In this document: piece after piece, positions 43,709 to 52,809 of the stretch
How the letters are laid out: every line of letters begins with the position of its first letter
Position numbering within the stretch: the first letter of the stretch is position 1
Origin: Clostridiales bacterium mt11
Lineage (GTDB): Bacteria > Bacillota > Clostridia > Tissierellales > Tepidimicrobiaceae
Assembly (NCBI GenBank): GCA_001282665.1
Contig: LN874948.1
Location: 628,213-692,212, forward strand
DNA: 64,000 nucleotides
Reading direction: 5' to 3'
The notes under the pieces: model-generated
The model's input: only the letters and a program-made list of their open reading frames with translations
Told to the model about the DNA's origin: nothing
Database searches by the model: none
Program-made: the position numbers and the translations under genes

Positions 43709-44599
43709 ATGAGTATAAATAATAATTCTGAGGTTACCGATGTTCAAGTTTATGACGATAACTGTGGAGGATGTCCTCAACCAGCTGCTTGCGTTGGTAT
43801 CGATAGTGATACTTTAGGCAAATGTAATAATACTCCAATACTTCCAACTGGTCGTAGAGATGGTGTAGTAGCAAAAGTACCTGTAGTTTTAGCTCAATTA
43901 AGAGTTAGAGTTCATCTAATTTCAACAATCACTCTACCAGAACCAGCTCTTGAAGTTAAAGATATTAAGAAAAAACTAAAAATAACTCAATGTTTGCTTA
44001 TACCATCACCTGAAATTGGCGGTCAAGATGTTCTATTTATTGAAGGATTTGTACGAAAAAATATTCAATTTGCTACAAGAGGCTGCTCTAATGCTAACGG
44101 AGTATGTGGAGACATTCGTCACTGTACTGTAGATGTACCTTTTAGGTGCAGTACACCTGTTAGAAACTTCTGTAGACTTCCACAAGGACCTACTCCAAAC
44201 TTCAGAGAAGAATTCCAATACCTTAAAGAAGAAAACCTACCAAGAAACACCTTCGCTGAAAAAGATCGCTTAATGTCAGGAGACTTTTCAGAATTCAATC
44301 AATTTAGCGATGAATACTTCAATGAACTTCCATTCTGTGAGTTAATTAGAAGCCAAATCACTGAATTTGATGAATTTATAAATCGTACTACTGTACCTGG
44401 TGTTGAGCTACCATTTGAAGAAAGAGAATTCTCAGAAATCGAAGAAAAAATGGTTATAGCTATTACACTTAAAATCTTACAAAAACAACAAGTTGTAGTT
44501 CCTTCTACTTTAACTCAACCTTGTTTACTTGATGCTGATCCTTGTGAACCTTGTGATAATACAGTTAAAACTTCATCGGAAGAAGCTAAAGAGAAATAA
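43709..44599 (+). CDS. CsxC-family spore surface protein
   Basis: A 296-residue CsxC-family protein with no repeat region. Landmarks are PTGRRDGVVAKVPVVLAQLR, LPEPALEVKDIKKKLKITQC, VLFIEGFVRKNIQFATRGCS, GDIRHCTVDVPFRCSTPV, DEYFNELPFCELIRSQITEF and EEKMVIAITLKILQKQ. There are about 14 Cys residues, including pairs near both ends, which suggests disulfide cross-linking in the spore surface. AAAGGAGG precedes the ATG. It lies 126 bases after the repeat-bearing paralogue and is probably its partner, made late in sporulation. Confidence 0.85.
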   Translation: MSINNNSEVTDVQVYDDNCGGCPQPAACVGIDSDTLGKCNNTPILPTGRRDGVVAKVPVVLAQLRVRVHLISTITLPEPALEVKDIKKKLKITQCLLIPSPEIGGQDVLFIEGFVRKNIQFATRGCSNANGVCGDIRHCTVDVPFRCSTPVRNFCRLPQGPTPNFREEFQYLKEENLPRNTFAEKDRLMSGDFSEFNQFSDEYFNELPFCELIRSQITEFDEFINRTTVPGVELPFEEREFSEIEEKMVIAITLKILQKQQVVVPSTLTQPCLLDADPCEPCDNTVKTSSEEAKEK

Positions 44600-44611
44600 T
44601 AGTATTTAATT

Positions 44612-44639
44612 TCTAGGGTATGTGTACACATACCCTAGA
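44612..44639 (+). terminator. Terminator after the CsxC gene
   Basis: A perfect 28-bp palindrome, TCTAGGGTATGTGT / ACACATACCCTAGA, followed by TTTTATTATTT on the plus strand. Confidence 0.85.
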
Positions 44640-44772
44640 TTTTATTATTTAAAAAAGTATATTCATTTTACACTATGCTTATAAATAAAACATGTGCTAA
44701 TTTTAAAGAAATATTTTAATATTCCTTAAAGAATAATTCCTTTAAAATAGAACTCTTATTCTAAACTAAAAA

Positions 44773-46014
44773 TTACTCATCACTATATTTTTTAAATAAA
44801 ATACTAGCATTGTGTCCACCAAAACCTAAGGAATTAGATAAGGCATAATTTACATCCTGTACTATAGCTTTATTTGGAACATAGTCTAAATCACATTCTG
44901 GATCCTTATTTTCTAAATTAATCGTAGGTGGTATAATTCCTTTCTCCATTGAAAGTATTGTAGCTATAGCTTCTACTCCAGCTGCAGCACCTAGCAGGTG
45001 ACCTACCATGGATTTAGTAGAACTAACTTTAAGCTTATAGGCATGATCCCCAAAAACTTTTTTAATTGCTAAAGTTTCTAACCTATCATTATAATAAGTA
45101 CCCGTTCCGTGGGCATTTATATAGTCTACTGATTCATAGTCGATATTCCCTTCATCTATTGCTAATCCCATAGCATTAGCTGCACCTTCTGCCTCTGGAT
45201 CTGGTGTAGTTACATGATATGCATCGGATGTAGCTCCATACCCAATTACCTCCCCATAGATATGTGCATCTCTTTTTAATGCATGTTGTAATTCTTCCAA
45301 TACTAAAATACCAGCTCCTTCACCTATGACAAAGCCATCCCTTTCCTTATCAAAATGCCTGCTAGCACGCTCTGGTTCTTCGTTCCTTTTAGAAAGTGCT
45401 TTCATGGTGCAGAATCCTGCTACTGCAATAGGGCTTACTGCTGCTTCACTACCACCTGTAATTATTATATCTGATACTCCAGATTTTATCATCCTAAAAG
45501 ACTCGCCTATAGCATGATTCCCCGAAGCACAAGCAGTTGTAATAGTAAAGCTAGGTCCTTTAAAACCATAGGTCATAGTCACCTGTCCGGGTCCCATATT
45601 GGATATCATCATGGGAATAAAGAATGGACTTACCCTATGAGGTCCTCTTTCCATCAGTTTTGTATGTTCTGATTCTAAAGTCTCAATGCCTCCTACTCCA
45701 GAACCTAGTATTACTCCTACTCTATTTTTATCTATATCATCTAAATCCAACTTACTATCTTCAAGTGCTAAAGCCGTTCCAGCTACTGCGAACTGAGCAA
45801 ATCTATCCATTCGCTTAGCTTCTTTTTTATTCATATATTTTTCTGGTTTAAAATTTTTAACCTCTGAGCCTATTATAGTTACATAATCCTCTGTATCAAA
45901 ATTTGTTATATTAGATATTCCTGATTTTCCATGAACAAGGGAAGTCCAGTAGTCTTCCTTGCCTATTCCAACAGATGTTATAGGCCCTAATCCAGTTATA
46001 ACTACTCTTCTCAA
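44773..46014 (-). CDS. fabF: 3-oxoacyl-ACP synthase II
   Basis: A 413-residue condensing enzyme of fatty acid elongation. The active-site Cys lies in TTACASGNHAIGE, with His in NAHGTGTYYND and STKSMVGHLLGAAAG, and the Gly-rich SLGFGGHNAS at the C-terminus. The frame opens at 46029 with TTG, but GGAGGT inside it directs a second TTG at 46014 (LRRVVITGLGPITSVG). Last gene of the fab operon, following acpP by about 20 bases. Confidence 0.95.
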   Translation of the reverse strand: MRRVVITGLGPITSVGIGKEDYWTSLVHGKSGISNITNFDTEDYVTIIGSEVKNFKPEKYMNKKEAKRMDRFAQFAVAGTALALEDSKLDLDDIDKNRVGVILGSGVGGIETLESEHTKLMERGPHRVSPFFIPMMISNMGPGQVTMTYGFKGPSFTITTACASGNHAIGESFRMIKSGVSDIIITGGSEAAVSPIAVAGFCTMKALSKRNEEPERASRHFDKERDGFVIGEGAGILVLEELQHALKRDAHIYGEVIGYGATSDAYHVTTPDPEAEGAANAMGLAIDEGNIDYESVDYINAHGTGTYYNDRLETLAIKKVFGDHAYKLKVSSTKSMVGHLLGAAAGVEAIATILSMEKGIIPPTINLENKDPECDLDYVPNKAIVQDVNYALSNSLGFGGHNASILFKKYSDE

Positions 46015-46034
46015 TTTTTTTACCTCCAAGTATA

Positions 46035-46271
46035 TTAAGAAATTTTCTCTTTTACATAATCCACTATATCCTTTATGTTTTTAAAGTCTTCTGCATCTTC
46101 ATCAGGAATCTTTATATCAAATTCGTCCTCAATGTCCATCATTACTTCCACTGCATCTAATGAATCTGCTTCTAAATCTTTCATAAGTGATGTTTCTAGT
46201 GTAATACTCTCTATATCCTCAATTTCTAAATGTTCTCCAATAATTTCTCTTATTTTCTCAAATATTTTCAT
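46035..46271 (-). CDS. acpP: Acyl carrier protein
   Basis: A 78-residue acidic carrier protein. The phosphopantetheine Ser is Ser37 in LEADSLDAVEVMM. It carries growing acyl chains between the Fab enzymes. AAGGAGG precedes the ATG. Gene lies between fabG and fabF as in many Firmicutes. Confidence 0.97.
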   Translation of the reverse strand: MKIFEKIREIIGEHLEIEDIESITLETSLMKDLEADSLDAVEVMMDIEDEFDIKIPDEDAEDFKNIKDIVDYVKEKIS

Positions 46272-46291
46272 TATAAATTCCTCCTTGTTTT

Positions 46292-47029
46292 TTAAATTAA
46301 CATTCCACCATCTACGTGGATTACTTGACCTGTAATATAATCTGCTTCATTACTACAAAGATAAGCTACTAAATTCGCTACATCTTCTGGTTTTCCTACT
46401 CTATTTAGTGGAATAGAACTTAACATTTCATCCTTTATTTCTTCATCTAATACATTAGTCATAGCTGTATCTATAAATCCTGGTGCTACTGCATTTACAT
46501 TTATTCCTCTGTTACCAAGTTCTTTCGCCATAGATTTAGTAAATCCAATAATCCCTGCTTTTGATGCACTGTAATTACTTTGTCCAGCATTTCCTGAAAT
46601 CCCTACTACAGAAGTAACATTTACTATCTTCCCATATTTTTTCTTCATCATACTTCTAATTACAGCCTTAGTACATAGATATACTCCTTTTAGATTAGTA
46701 TTCATTACGGTATCCCAATCTTCTGTTTTCATCCTAAGAAGTAATCTATCCCTAGTAATTCCTGCATTGTTTACCAATACATCTATATTACCGATTTCTT
46801 TGTTTACTGTTTCAATTATTCTTTTTACATCTTCTTCTTTAGATACATCTGCTTTTATAGACAAACCCTTTACATTGTTTTTCTCTACCTCCGCTATCAC
46901 CTCCCTTGCAGCTTCTTCATTATTTAAATAGCTTATAGCTATATTAAATCCCATTTCTGAAAGTTTAATAGCTATGGCTCTTCCAATACCTCCAGATCCA
47001 CCTGTAATTAATGCTGCTTTATCTCTCAA
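46292..47029 (-). CDS. fabG: 3-oxoacyl-ACP reductase
   Basis: A 245-residue short-chain dehydrogenase: cofactor loop ITGGSGGIGRAIA, NNAG, catalytic Ser in VVGISGNAGQSN, and YSASKAG (Tyr and Lys), then VNAVAPGFIDTAMT. It reduces 3-oxoacyl-ACP with NADPH. The longer frame from 47050 is less likely: AAGGAG lies inside it, ten bases before a TTG at 47029 that gives the usual N-terminus LRDKAALITGG. It overlaps the fabD stop by 11 bases. Confidence 0.95.
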   Translation of the reverse strand: MRDKAALITGGSGGIGRAIAIKLSEMGFNIAISYLNNEEAAREVIAEVEKNNVKGLSIKADVSKEEDVKRIIETVNKEIGNIDVLVNNAGITRDRLLLRMKTEDWDTVMNTNLKGVYLCTKAVIRSMMKKKYGKIVNVTSVVGISGNAGQSNYSASKAGIIGFTKSMAKELGNRGINVNAVAPGFIDTAMTNVLDEEIKDEMLSSIPLNRVGKPEDVANLVAYLCSNEADYITGQVIHVDGGMLI

Positions 47030-47990
47030 TTTTATTTTTCTCCTTCCCATTAAAAAATTCTAAAGCCTTTTTAAAATCTTCAATATTACTTATATTTAAA
47101 GTATTTATTTCTTCACCCCTAGCTTTAGCAGTTCTTTTTACAAAGTTTGTAAGACTTTTCCCAGGACCGATTTCTACAAAAGTATCTACTCCATTGTCTA
47201 ACATAGTATTTACTGAATCATACCATAATACTGAATTACTAACCTGCCTTACAAGACTTGAAAATACTTCTTTCTTATCTTCTATTGGTTTTGCGTCTAC
47301 ATTTGTTATCACTATTTTTTCTAAATTATTTATTTTGACCTTTTTTAACTCTTCCTTTAACTTTTCTCCTGCAGATTTTAATAAGCTAGAATGGAATGGT
47401 GCACTTACAGGTAAAAATACTACTTTTTTAGCTCCTAGTTTCTTTGCTTCTTCTACAGCTAATTTTAAAACTTCCACTTCTCCAGAAATTACAATTTGAC
47501 CAGGACTATTATAGTTGGCAATTTCCACTATTCCAGCATAGCTTACCTTTTCTATAGCCTCCTGTACTTTTTCCTTTTCCAATCCTAATATAGCTGCCAT
47601 GCCACCTTTACCTAATGGTACAGCTTCCTGCATCAACTTCCCCCTTTTTTGAACCAAAGAAAGAGTCTCTTCAAATTCCAAAGCATTGGCACTAACTAAC
47701 GCAGTATACTCTCCTAGACTCAGACCAGCTGTATAATCAAAATCTATACCTTCAACCTCTAAAGCCTTATATATGGCTATGCTAGTTGCAAGTATTGCAG
47801 GTTGTGTATTTTCCGTCTTTACCAATTCTTCAACTGGTCCTCCAAAGCACAAATCGCTTAAATTAAATCCTAAGCTTTCATTAGCCTTATCAAATATTTC
47901 CTTAGACACAGGAAAACTTTCATAAAAGTCTTTTCCCATACCTACAAATTGAGCCCCTTGTCCAGGAAAAATAAAAGCTACTTTTCCCAT
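47019..47990 (-). CDS. fabD: Malonyl-CoA:ACP acyltransferase
   Basis: A 323-residue acyltransferase that loads malonyl groups onto ACP. Motifs are FPGQGAQFVGMGKD, the nucleophile GLSLGEYTALVSA, His in PVSAPFHSSLL and the late VEIGPGKSLTNFVK. An in-frame GTG at 47999 exists, but AAGAGGTG directs the ATG at 47990, which touches the fabK stop. Part of the fabH-K-D-G-acpP-F operon. Confidence 0.95.
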   Translation of the reverse strand: MGKVAFIFPGQGAQFVGMGKDFYESFPVSKEIFDKANESLGFNLSDLCFGGPVEELVKTENTQPAILATSIAIYKALEVEGIDFDYTAGLSLGEYTALVSANALEFEETLSLVQKRGKLMQEAVPLGKGGMAAILGLEKEKVQEAIEKVSYAGIVEIANYNSPGQIVISGEVEVLKLAVEEAKKLGAKKVVFLPVSAPFHSSLLKSAGEKLKEELKKVKINNLEKIVITNVDAKPIEDKKEVFSSLVRQVSNSVLWYDSVNTMLDNGVDTFVEIGPGKSLTNFVKRTAKARGEEINTLNISNIEDFKKALEFFNGKEKNKIER

Positions 47991-47991
47991 T

Positions 47992-48942
47992 TTATACACC
48001 TCTTTTTATAGCATTCAATTCCTTTAAACACATTTCTCCCTCATTTATAATATCATTGATAATTTCTTCACAAGTCTTTATATCCTTTATCATTCCAGAG
48101 ATTTGTCCTGCCATTATTGAACCATTCTCCATATCTCCTTCTATTACAGCTAATCTTAGTCTACCAGCACCTAATTCTTCTAATTTTTTAAAGGATATTC
48201 CCTGTTTTTCAAGTTCTAAATATTCTCTAGCAAATTTATTTTTTAAAACTCTTACAGGATAACCAGTACTTCTCCCTGTAACTATAGCATCTCTATCCTT
48301 GGAGTTTATTATTTTCTCTTTATAATTTTCATGGGCTATACATTCAGTAGAACAAACAAATCTAGTTCCCATTTGTATTCCCTCTGCACCTAAAGATAAA
48401 GCTGCTAAAAAACCTCTACCATTAGCAATTCCCCCTGCTGCAATTACTGGAATTTTTACAGCTTCAACAATTTGAGGCACTATAGCCATAGTAGTAAGTT
48501 CTCCAATATGACCCCCTGCCTCAGTTCCTTCTACTATTATTGAATCTGCACCTTGCCTTTCCATTCTTTTAGCCAAGGCTACAGTAGGAACTACTGGTAT
48601 AACTTTGATTCCCTTACCTTTTAATTTTTCCATATATTTACCTGGATTTCCTGCACCAGTAGTGACTACTGGTACTTCTTCTTCACAAACTAAATCTATA
48701 ATATCTTCTGCAAATGGAGACATAAGCATAATATTGACTCCAAATGGTTTGTCAGTTTTTTTCCTTATCTTTATTATTTCTTCCCTTATTATTTCTTTTG
48801 GTGCATTACCAGCTGCAATAATCCCTAATCCTCCAGCATTTGATACTCCCTGTGCCAATTCAGAATTAGCAGCCCATGCCATTCCTCCTTGAATAATCGG
48901 GTACTTTATATTTAATATTTCACATACTTTAGTATAGAACAT
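47992..48942 (-). CDS. fabK: Enoyl-ACP reductase II (FMN-dependent)
   Basis: A 316-residue TIM-barrel flavoprotein of the 2-nitropropane-dioxygenase-like FabK family: YPIIQGGMAWAANSELA, NAGGLGIIAAGN, PFGVNIML, IVEGTEAGGHIGEL, IAAGGIANGRGFLAALSLGA and GIQMGTRFVCS. It does the last reduction in each elongation cycle. No FabI is present here, so this is probably the organism's enoyl reductase, which normally means insensitivity to triclosan (family knowledge). GGAGG precedes the ATG. Confidence 0.94.
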   Translation of the reverse strand: MFYTKVCEILNIKYPIIQGGMAWAANSELAQGVSNAGGLGIIAAGNAPKEIIREEIIKIRKKTDKPFGVNIMLMSPFAEDIIDLVCEEEVPVVTTGAGNPGKYMEKLKGKGIKVIPVVPTVALAKRMERQGADSIIVEGTEAGGHIGELTTMAIVPQIVEAVKIPVIAAGGIANGRGFLAALSLGAEGIQMGTRFVCSTECIAHENYKEKIINSKDRDAIVTGRSTGYPVRVLKNKFAREYLELEKQGISFKKLEELGAGRLRLAVIEGDMENGSIMAGQISGMIKDIKTCEEIINDIINEGEMCLKELNAIKRGV

Positions 48943-48954
48943 ATTTATCCTCCA

Positions 48955-49950
48955 TTATTTTTCCCATTTTAGAATAACTGATGCCCAAGTAAAACCAGCG
49001 CCAAAGGCAACTAATAATAATATATCTCCTTTTTTTATAAGACCATTTCGATATGCTTCGTCTAAGGCAATAGGTATGGAAGCAGAAGACATATTCCCAT
49101 ATTTATCTAAATTCATATAAACCCTATCATCAGATATTTTTAACCTTTTTGCTGCGGATTTAATGATTCTCTCATTTGCCTGATGGGGAATTAAAAAATC
49201 TATATCTTCTAATTCCATATTTGCTTTTTTCAATGCCTGTAAAGATGTAGATTCCATTACCCTTACAGCTGATTTAAAAACTTCTTTTCCTTCCATATGC
49301 ACATAATGGAGTCTTTCATCTATTGTCTTATGAGATGCAGGCATTCTTGATCCTCCTGCTGGTTGTGTTAGAAGATGTCCACTTTTTCCATCTGCTCCTA
49401 GATCATAAGAAAGAATTCCATAACCATCATTACATTCTTCTAATATACAAGCTCCTGCACCATCTCCAAATAGGACGCAAGTACTTCTATCCTCCCAATC
49501 CAAAATCTTGGAAAGTACTTCTGCACCAATTACTAAAACTTTCTTATACACTCCTGCCTTTATGAAATTTGCACCTGTTGCTACTCCATATAGAAACCCA
49601 GAACACCCTACCGACATATCAAATGCAGCAGCATTCGTAGCTTCTATATTTTTTTGTACTATACAAGCTGTAGAAGGAAAAGCCATGTCTGCTGTAACTG
49701 TGGCAACTATAATTAGATCTATATCCTTTGCATTCACATTAGCATCTATTAATGCCTTTTTAGCAGCCTCTGTACATAAATCTGATGTAGCCGTATTTTC
49801 ATCTACAATTCTTCTTTCTCTAATGCCACTTCTAGTTCTTATCCATTCATCTGAAGTATCTACTATTTTACTTAAATCATCATTTGTTACTACTTTATCT
49901 GGTATAGAACTACCCATACCAGTTATCCCTACAGATATTGTAGATTTCAA
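48955..49950 (-). CDS. fabH: 3-oxoacyl-ACP synthase III
   Basis: A 331-residue initiating condensing enzyme. The triad is seen as Cys in AAAFDMSVGCSGFLYGVA, His in IPHQANERIIKSA and Asn in YGNMSSASIPIAL. First gene of the fab operon. The frame opens at a GTG (49959) that lies inside the ribosome binding site itself; AGGAGG at proper spacing directs the TTG at 49950 (LKSTISVGITGMG). It joins acetyl-CoA or a branched acyl-CoA to malonyl-ACP. Confidence 0.95.
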   Translation of the reverse strand: MKSTISVGITGMGSSIPDKVVTNDDLSKIVDTSDEWIRTRSGIRERRIVDENTATSDLCTEAAKKALIDANVNAKDIDLIIVATVTADMAFPSTACIVQKNIEATNAAAFDMSVGCSGFLYGVATGANFIKAGVYKKVLVIGAEVLSKILDWEDRSTCVLFGDGAGACILEECNDGYGILSYDLGADGKSGHLLTQPAGGSRMPASHKTIDERLHYVHMEGKEVFKSAVRVMESTSLQALKKANMELEDIDFLIPHQANERIIKSAAKRLKISDDRVYMNLDKYGNMSSASIPIALDEAYRNGLIKKGDILLLVAFGAGFTWASVILKWEK

Positions 49951-49990
49951 ATTTCCCACCTCCTATTAATTTTTCATTGTTGGAAAATAT

Positions 49991-50036
49991 GCCATATAAT
50001 AATATGGCCGACACAGATGTCAGCAACACTATTATA
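49991..50036 (-). promoter_or_regulatory. fab operon promoter with an 18-bp inverted repeat
   Basis: On the minus strand an extended -10 (TGGTATAAT; TATAAT at 50031-50036) leads to a start near 50024. Just past it lie GACAcagaTGTC (50010-50021) and GCCATATAATAATATGGC (49991-50008), a perfect inverted repeat that could be an operator. It does not match the FapR consensus I know. fabZ has its own plus-strand -10 (TATAAT near 50095-50100) on the other side. Confidence 0.5.
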
Positions 50037-50139
50037 CCACATTTATCCATAAAACAAAGTAAAATTATTAACTTTTAAATATTTTAAAATATTGTATAAT
50101 ATAAAATACAACATTGTCAAAGGAAAGAGGTGCTGTATT

Positions 50140-50571
50140 ATGTCAAATTTTTTAGATATTAAACAAATTCAAGAGATAATTCCCCATAGGTATCCTTTTT
50201 TACTAGTAGACAAAGCCCATATAATAATTCCAGGAGAAAAAGGTATAGGATATAAGAATGTAAGTATAGGGGAACCATTTTTTCAGGGACATTTTCCTAA
50301 AGAACCTATTATGCCCGGAGTCTTAATAATTGAGGCCATGGCCCAGGTCGGAGCTATAGTCCTATTAATGGAACAAAAATTTCAAGGAAAAACCCCTTAT
50401 TTTGCTGGAATAAATAAAGTAAGATTTAAAAGAAAAGTAGTCCCTGGAGATATGCTCAAAATGGAAGTAGAAATTATAAAGATTAGAGGTAATATAGGAA
50501 TAGGTAAGGGTACGGCATATGTAGAGGATGAATTGGCCTGTGAAGGTGAATTTTTATTTGCTATAAACTAA
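50140..50571 (+). CDS. fabZ: 3-hydroxyacyl-ACP dehydratase
   Basis: A 143-residue hot-dog-fold dehydratase with the catalytic His in IPHRYPFLLVD and the Glu in PGVLIIEAMAQVGAI, plus FFQGHFPKEPIMPGV and GINKVRFKRKVVPGD. The frame opens at 50092, but AAGAGGTG directs the ATG at 50140. Unlike the other fab genes it points the opposite way, from a shared intergenic control region. Confidence 0.95.
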   Translation: MSNFLDIKQIQEIIPHRYPFLLVDKAHIIIPGEKGIGYKNVSIGEPFFQGHFPKEPIMPGVLIIEAMAQVGAIVLLMEQKFQGKTPYFAGINKVRFKRKVVPGDMLKMEVEIIKIRGNIGIGKGTAYVEDELACEGEFLFAIN

Positions 50572-50573
50572 AA

Positions 50574-50610
50574 TAACTTACAATTATTAGATACTTCTAA
50601 TTGTAAGTTA
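50574..50610 (+). terminator. Terminator of fabZ
   Basis: A 13-bp inverted repeat TAACTTACAATTA / TAATTGTAAGTTA starting right after the fabZ stop. Confidence 0.75.
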
Positions 50611-50617
50611 TTATTAA

Positions 50618-50653
50618 AAAAATAGCTAACGGAAATTTCCGTTAGCTATTTTT
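50618..50653 (-). terminator. Terminator of groESL
   Basis: A perfect 36-bp palindrome with AAAAATAGCTAACGGAAA as one arm and a T-run on either side, directly past the groEL stop. Confidence 0.9.
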
Positions 50654-50655
50654 CA

Positions 50656-52293
50656 CTACATCATTGGCATTCCGCCGCCCATGCCTCCCATACCGCCCAT
50701 TCCAGCAGTTGGGTCATCTTTTTCTATATCTACTACTGCACCTTCTGTTGTTAATACCATAGATGCAACAGAGGAAGCATTTTGTAATGCTGAACGAGTT
50801 ACCTTAGTTGGATCAACTATTCCTGCTCCAATCATATCTACATATTTTTCGTTTAATGCGTCGAAGCCAACTCCAGCTTCTGATTCTTTAACTTTTTCTA
50901 CTATTATTGAACCTTCTAGTCCTGCATTTGTAGCTATTTGTCTTACTGGTTCTTCTAATGCTCTAACTATTATGTTAACTCCTGTTCTTTCGTCTCCATT
51001 AGTTTCATCTAATAATTTTGCTACAGCTGCGATAGAATCTACAAGTACAGTTCCACCACCAGGTACTATTCCTTCTTCAACTGCTGCTCTTGTTGCTGCT
51101 AGAGCATCTTCAATTCTTGATTTTGTTTCTTTAAGTTCAGTTTCTGTAGCAGCTCCAACTTGGATTACTGCAACTCCACCTGATAGTTTTGCAAGTCTTT
51201 CTTGTAATTTTTCTGCATCAAATTCTGAATCAGTTTCTTCAAGTTGTGCTTTAATTTGTCTTACTCTCTCTTCTATATTCTTTTGGTCGCCTTCTCCATC
51301 AACGATTACAGTGTCTTCTTTGTCTACTTTAACTCTTCTTGCTTTACCTAACATATCTATTGTAGCATCTTTTAGGTCATATCCTAATTCTTCTGATATT
51401 ACTTGACCGCCAGTTAAAATGGCTATATCTTGTAACATTTCTTTTCTTCTATCCCCAAATCCTGGAGCCTTAACTGCAACACAGTTAAATGTTCCTCTTA
51501 ATTTATTAACTACTAATGTTGCTAAAGCTTCTCCTTCTATGTCTTCTGCAATAATTAATAATGGTCTTCCTTGTTGAACTATTTGTTCTAATATTGGTAA
51601 TATTTCTTGGATATTGGAAATTTTCTTGTCAGTAATAAGTATATATGGTTCATCTAATTCAGCTATCATCTTTTCAGTGTCTGTAACCATATAAGCGGAT
51701 ACATATCCTCTATCAAATTGCATACCTTCTACTACTTCTAAAGTAGTTCCCATGGATTTAGATTCCTCTACAGTTATAACCCCTTCGTTACCTACCTTAT
51801 CCATAGCTTCTGCAATTAATCTACCTATTTCTTCGTCTCCTGCAGAAATGGAAGCAACTTGAGTAATAGCTTCTTTTGATTCTACCTTCTTTGAGAATCT
51901 CCTAATTTCATCTATTGTCTTATCAACTGCTTTACGAACACCTTTTTGTAATATAATTGGGTTTGCTCCTGCAGCTACGTTCTTAAGTCCTTCTCTAATA
52001 ATAGCTTGTGCAAGTAATGTTGCAGTAGTAGTACCATCTCCTGCTACATCTTGAGTCTTAGTAGCAACTTCTTTAACTAGTTGAGCTCCCATGTTTTCGT
52101 ATCTATCTTCTAATTCTATTTCACGAGCTATAGTTACACCGTCATTAGTAATAAGTGGTGCACCAAATTGTTTATCCAATACTACATTTCTTCCCTTTGG
52201 TCCAAGAGTTACTTTAACTGTATCAGCTAATTGATTTATTCCTTTTTCCATTGAACGACGTGCGTCCTCACCAAACTTAATTTCTTTAGCCAT
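50656..52293 (-). CDS. groL: Chaperonin GroEL (Hsp60)
   Basis: A 545-residue chaperonin: KFGEDARRSMEKGINQLADT, VTLGPKGRNVVLDKQFGAP, DGTTTATLLAQAI, VKAPGFGDRRKEML and the C-terminal GGMGGMGGGMPMM tail. It forms the double ring that folds proteins with GroES. The longest frame adds 12 residues, but AAAGGAG directs the ATG at 52293 (MAKEIKFG). It shares the CIRCE-controlled transcript with groES, although the gap between them is unusually long. Confidence 0.98.
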   Translation of the reverse strand: MAKEIKFGEDARRSMEKGINQLADTVKVTLGPKGRNVVLDKQFGAPLITNDGVTIAREIELEDRYENMGAQLVKEVATKTQDVAGDGTTTATLLAQAIIREGLKNVAAGANPIILQKGVRKAVDKTIDEIRRFSKKVESKEAITQVASISAGDEEIGRLIAEAMDKVGNEGVITVEESKSMGTTLEVVEGMQFDRGYVSAYMVTDTEKMIAELDEPYILITDKKISNIQEILPILEQIVQQGRPLLIIAEDIEGEALATLVVNKLRGTFNCVAVKAPGFGDRRKEMLQDIAILTGGQVISEELGYDLKDATIDMLGKARRVKVDKEDTVIVDGEGDQKNIEERVRQIKAQLEETDSEFDAEKLQERLAKLSGGVAVIQVGAATETELKETKSRIEDALAATRAAVEEGIVPGGGTVLVDSIAAVAKLLDETNGDERTGVNIIVRALEEPVRQIATNAGLEGSIIVEKVKESEAGVGFDALNEKYVDMIGAGIVDPTKVTRSALQNASSVASMVLTTEGAVVDIEKDDPTAGMGGMGGMGGGMPMM

Positions 52294-52485
52294 TATATTC
52301 ACTCCTTTTTTATTCAATGCACAGTTCACAATTCACAATTATCGAGGTCTATCTCTGAGTTCTTTTTCTGAAACCCTTACGATTGTGCATTGCGAATTGT
52401 TTTTATTTATGCATTGTTCATTATAAATTATTTTTGTTTTTAATTGTGCATCGCGCATTATAAATTGTTTTCAATTGTCAATTGA
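52294..52485. repeat. Repeat-rich spacer between groES and groEL
   Basis: 192 bases, much longer than the usual short groES-groEL gap. It is made of related AATTGTGCATTGCGAATTG-like pieces: ATTGTGCATTGCGAATTG near 52383-52400, TGCATTGTTCATTATAAATT near 52410-52429, ATTGTGCATCGCGCATTATA near 52442-52461, and an inverted relative GCACAGTTCACAATTCACAA near 52319-52338. They could pair into a large hairpin in the transcript. It may be a small interspersed repeat family. Confidence 0.6.
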
Positions 52486-52767
52486 CTACTCAACTACCGC
52501 TAAAATATCGTTTAATTTAAGTATTGTATATTCTTCTCCGTCAACTTTCACTTCTGTTCCAGCATATTGAGAGAATATAACTTTATCATTCACTTTAATT
52601 TGATCTTTTTTCTTTTCATCATTGATAATATCAGCACCAACAGCTATTACTTCAGCCATTTGTGGTTGTTCTTTAGCAGTGCTTGGAAGAACAATGCCAG
52701 ATTTTGTCTTTTCTTCAGCTTCAACTTTCTTAATAACAACTCTGTCCCCTAATGGTTTAAGGTTCAT
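52486..52767 (-). CDS. groS: Co-chaperonin GroES (Hsp10)
   Basis: A 93-residue co-chaperonin (LKPLGDRVVIKKVEAEEKTK, SGIVLPSTAKEQPQ mobile loop, GTEVKVDGEEYTILKLNDIL). It caps GroEL. AGGAGG precedes the ATG at 52767; a CIRCE operator lies about 45 bases further upstream. Confidence 0.98.
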   Translation of the reverse strand: MNLKPLGDRVVIKKVEAEEKTKSGIVLPSTAKEQPQMAEVIAVGADIINDEKKKDQIKVNDKVIFSQYAGTEVKVDGEEYTILKLNDILAVVE

Positions 52768-52809
52768 AATACTACCTCCTTATATTTTAATAAATTTTTT
52801 CCCAATTTA

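Noticed and set aside
50681..51406. A long 241-residue frame on the strand opposite groEL
   Set aside because: It is a Ser/Thr/Ala-rich mirror of groEL codons without a start signal, a typical shadow frame.
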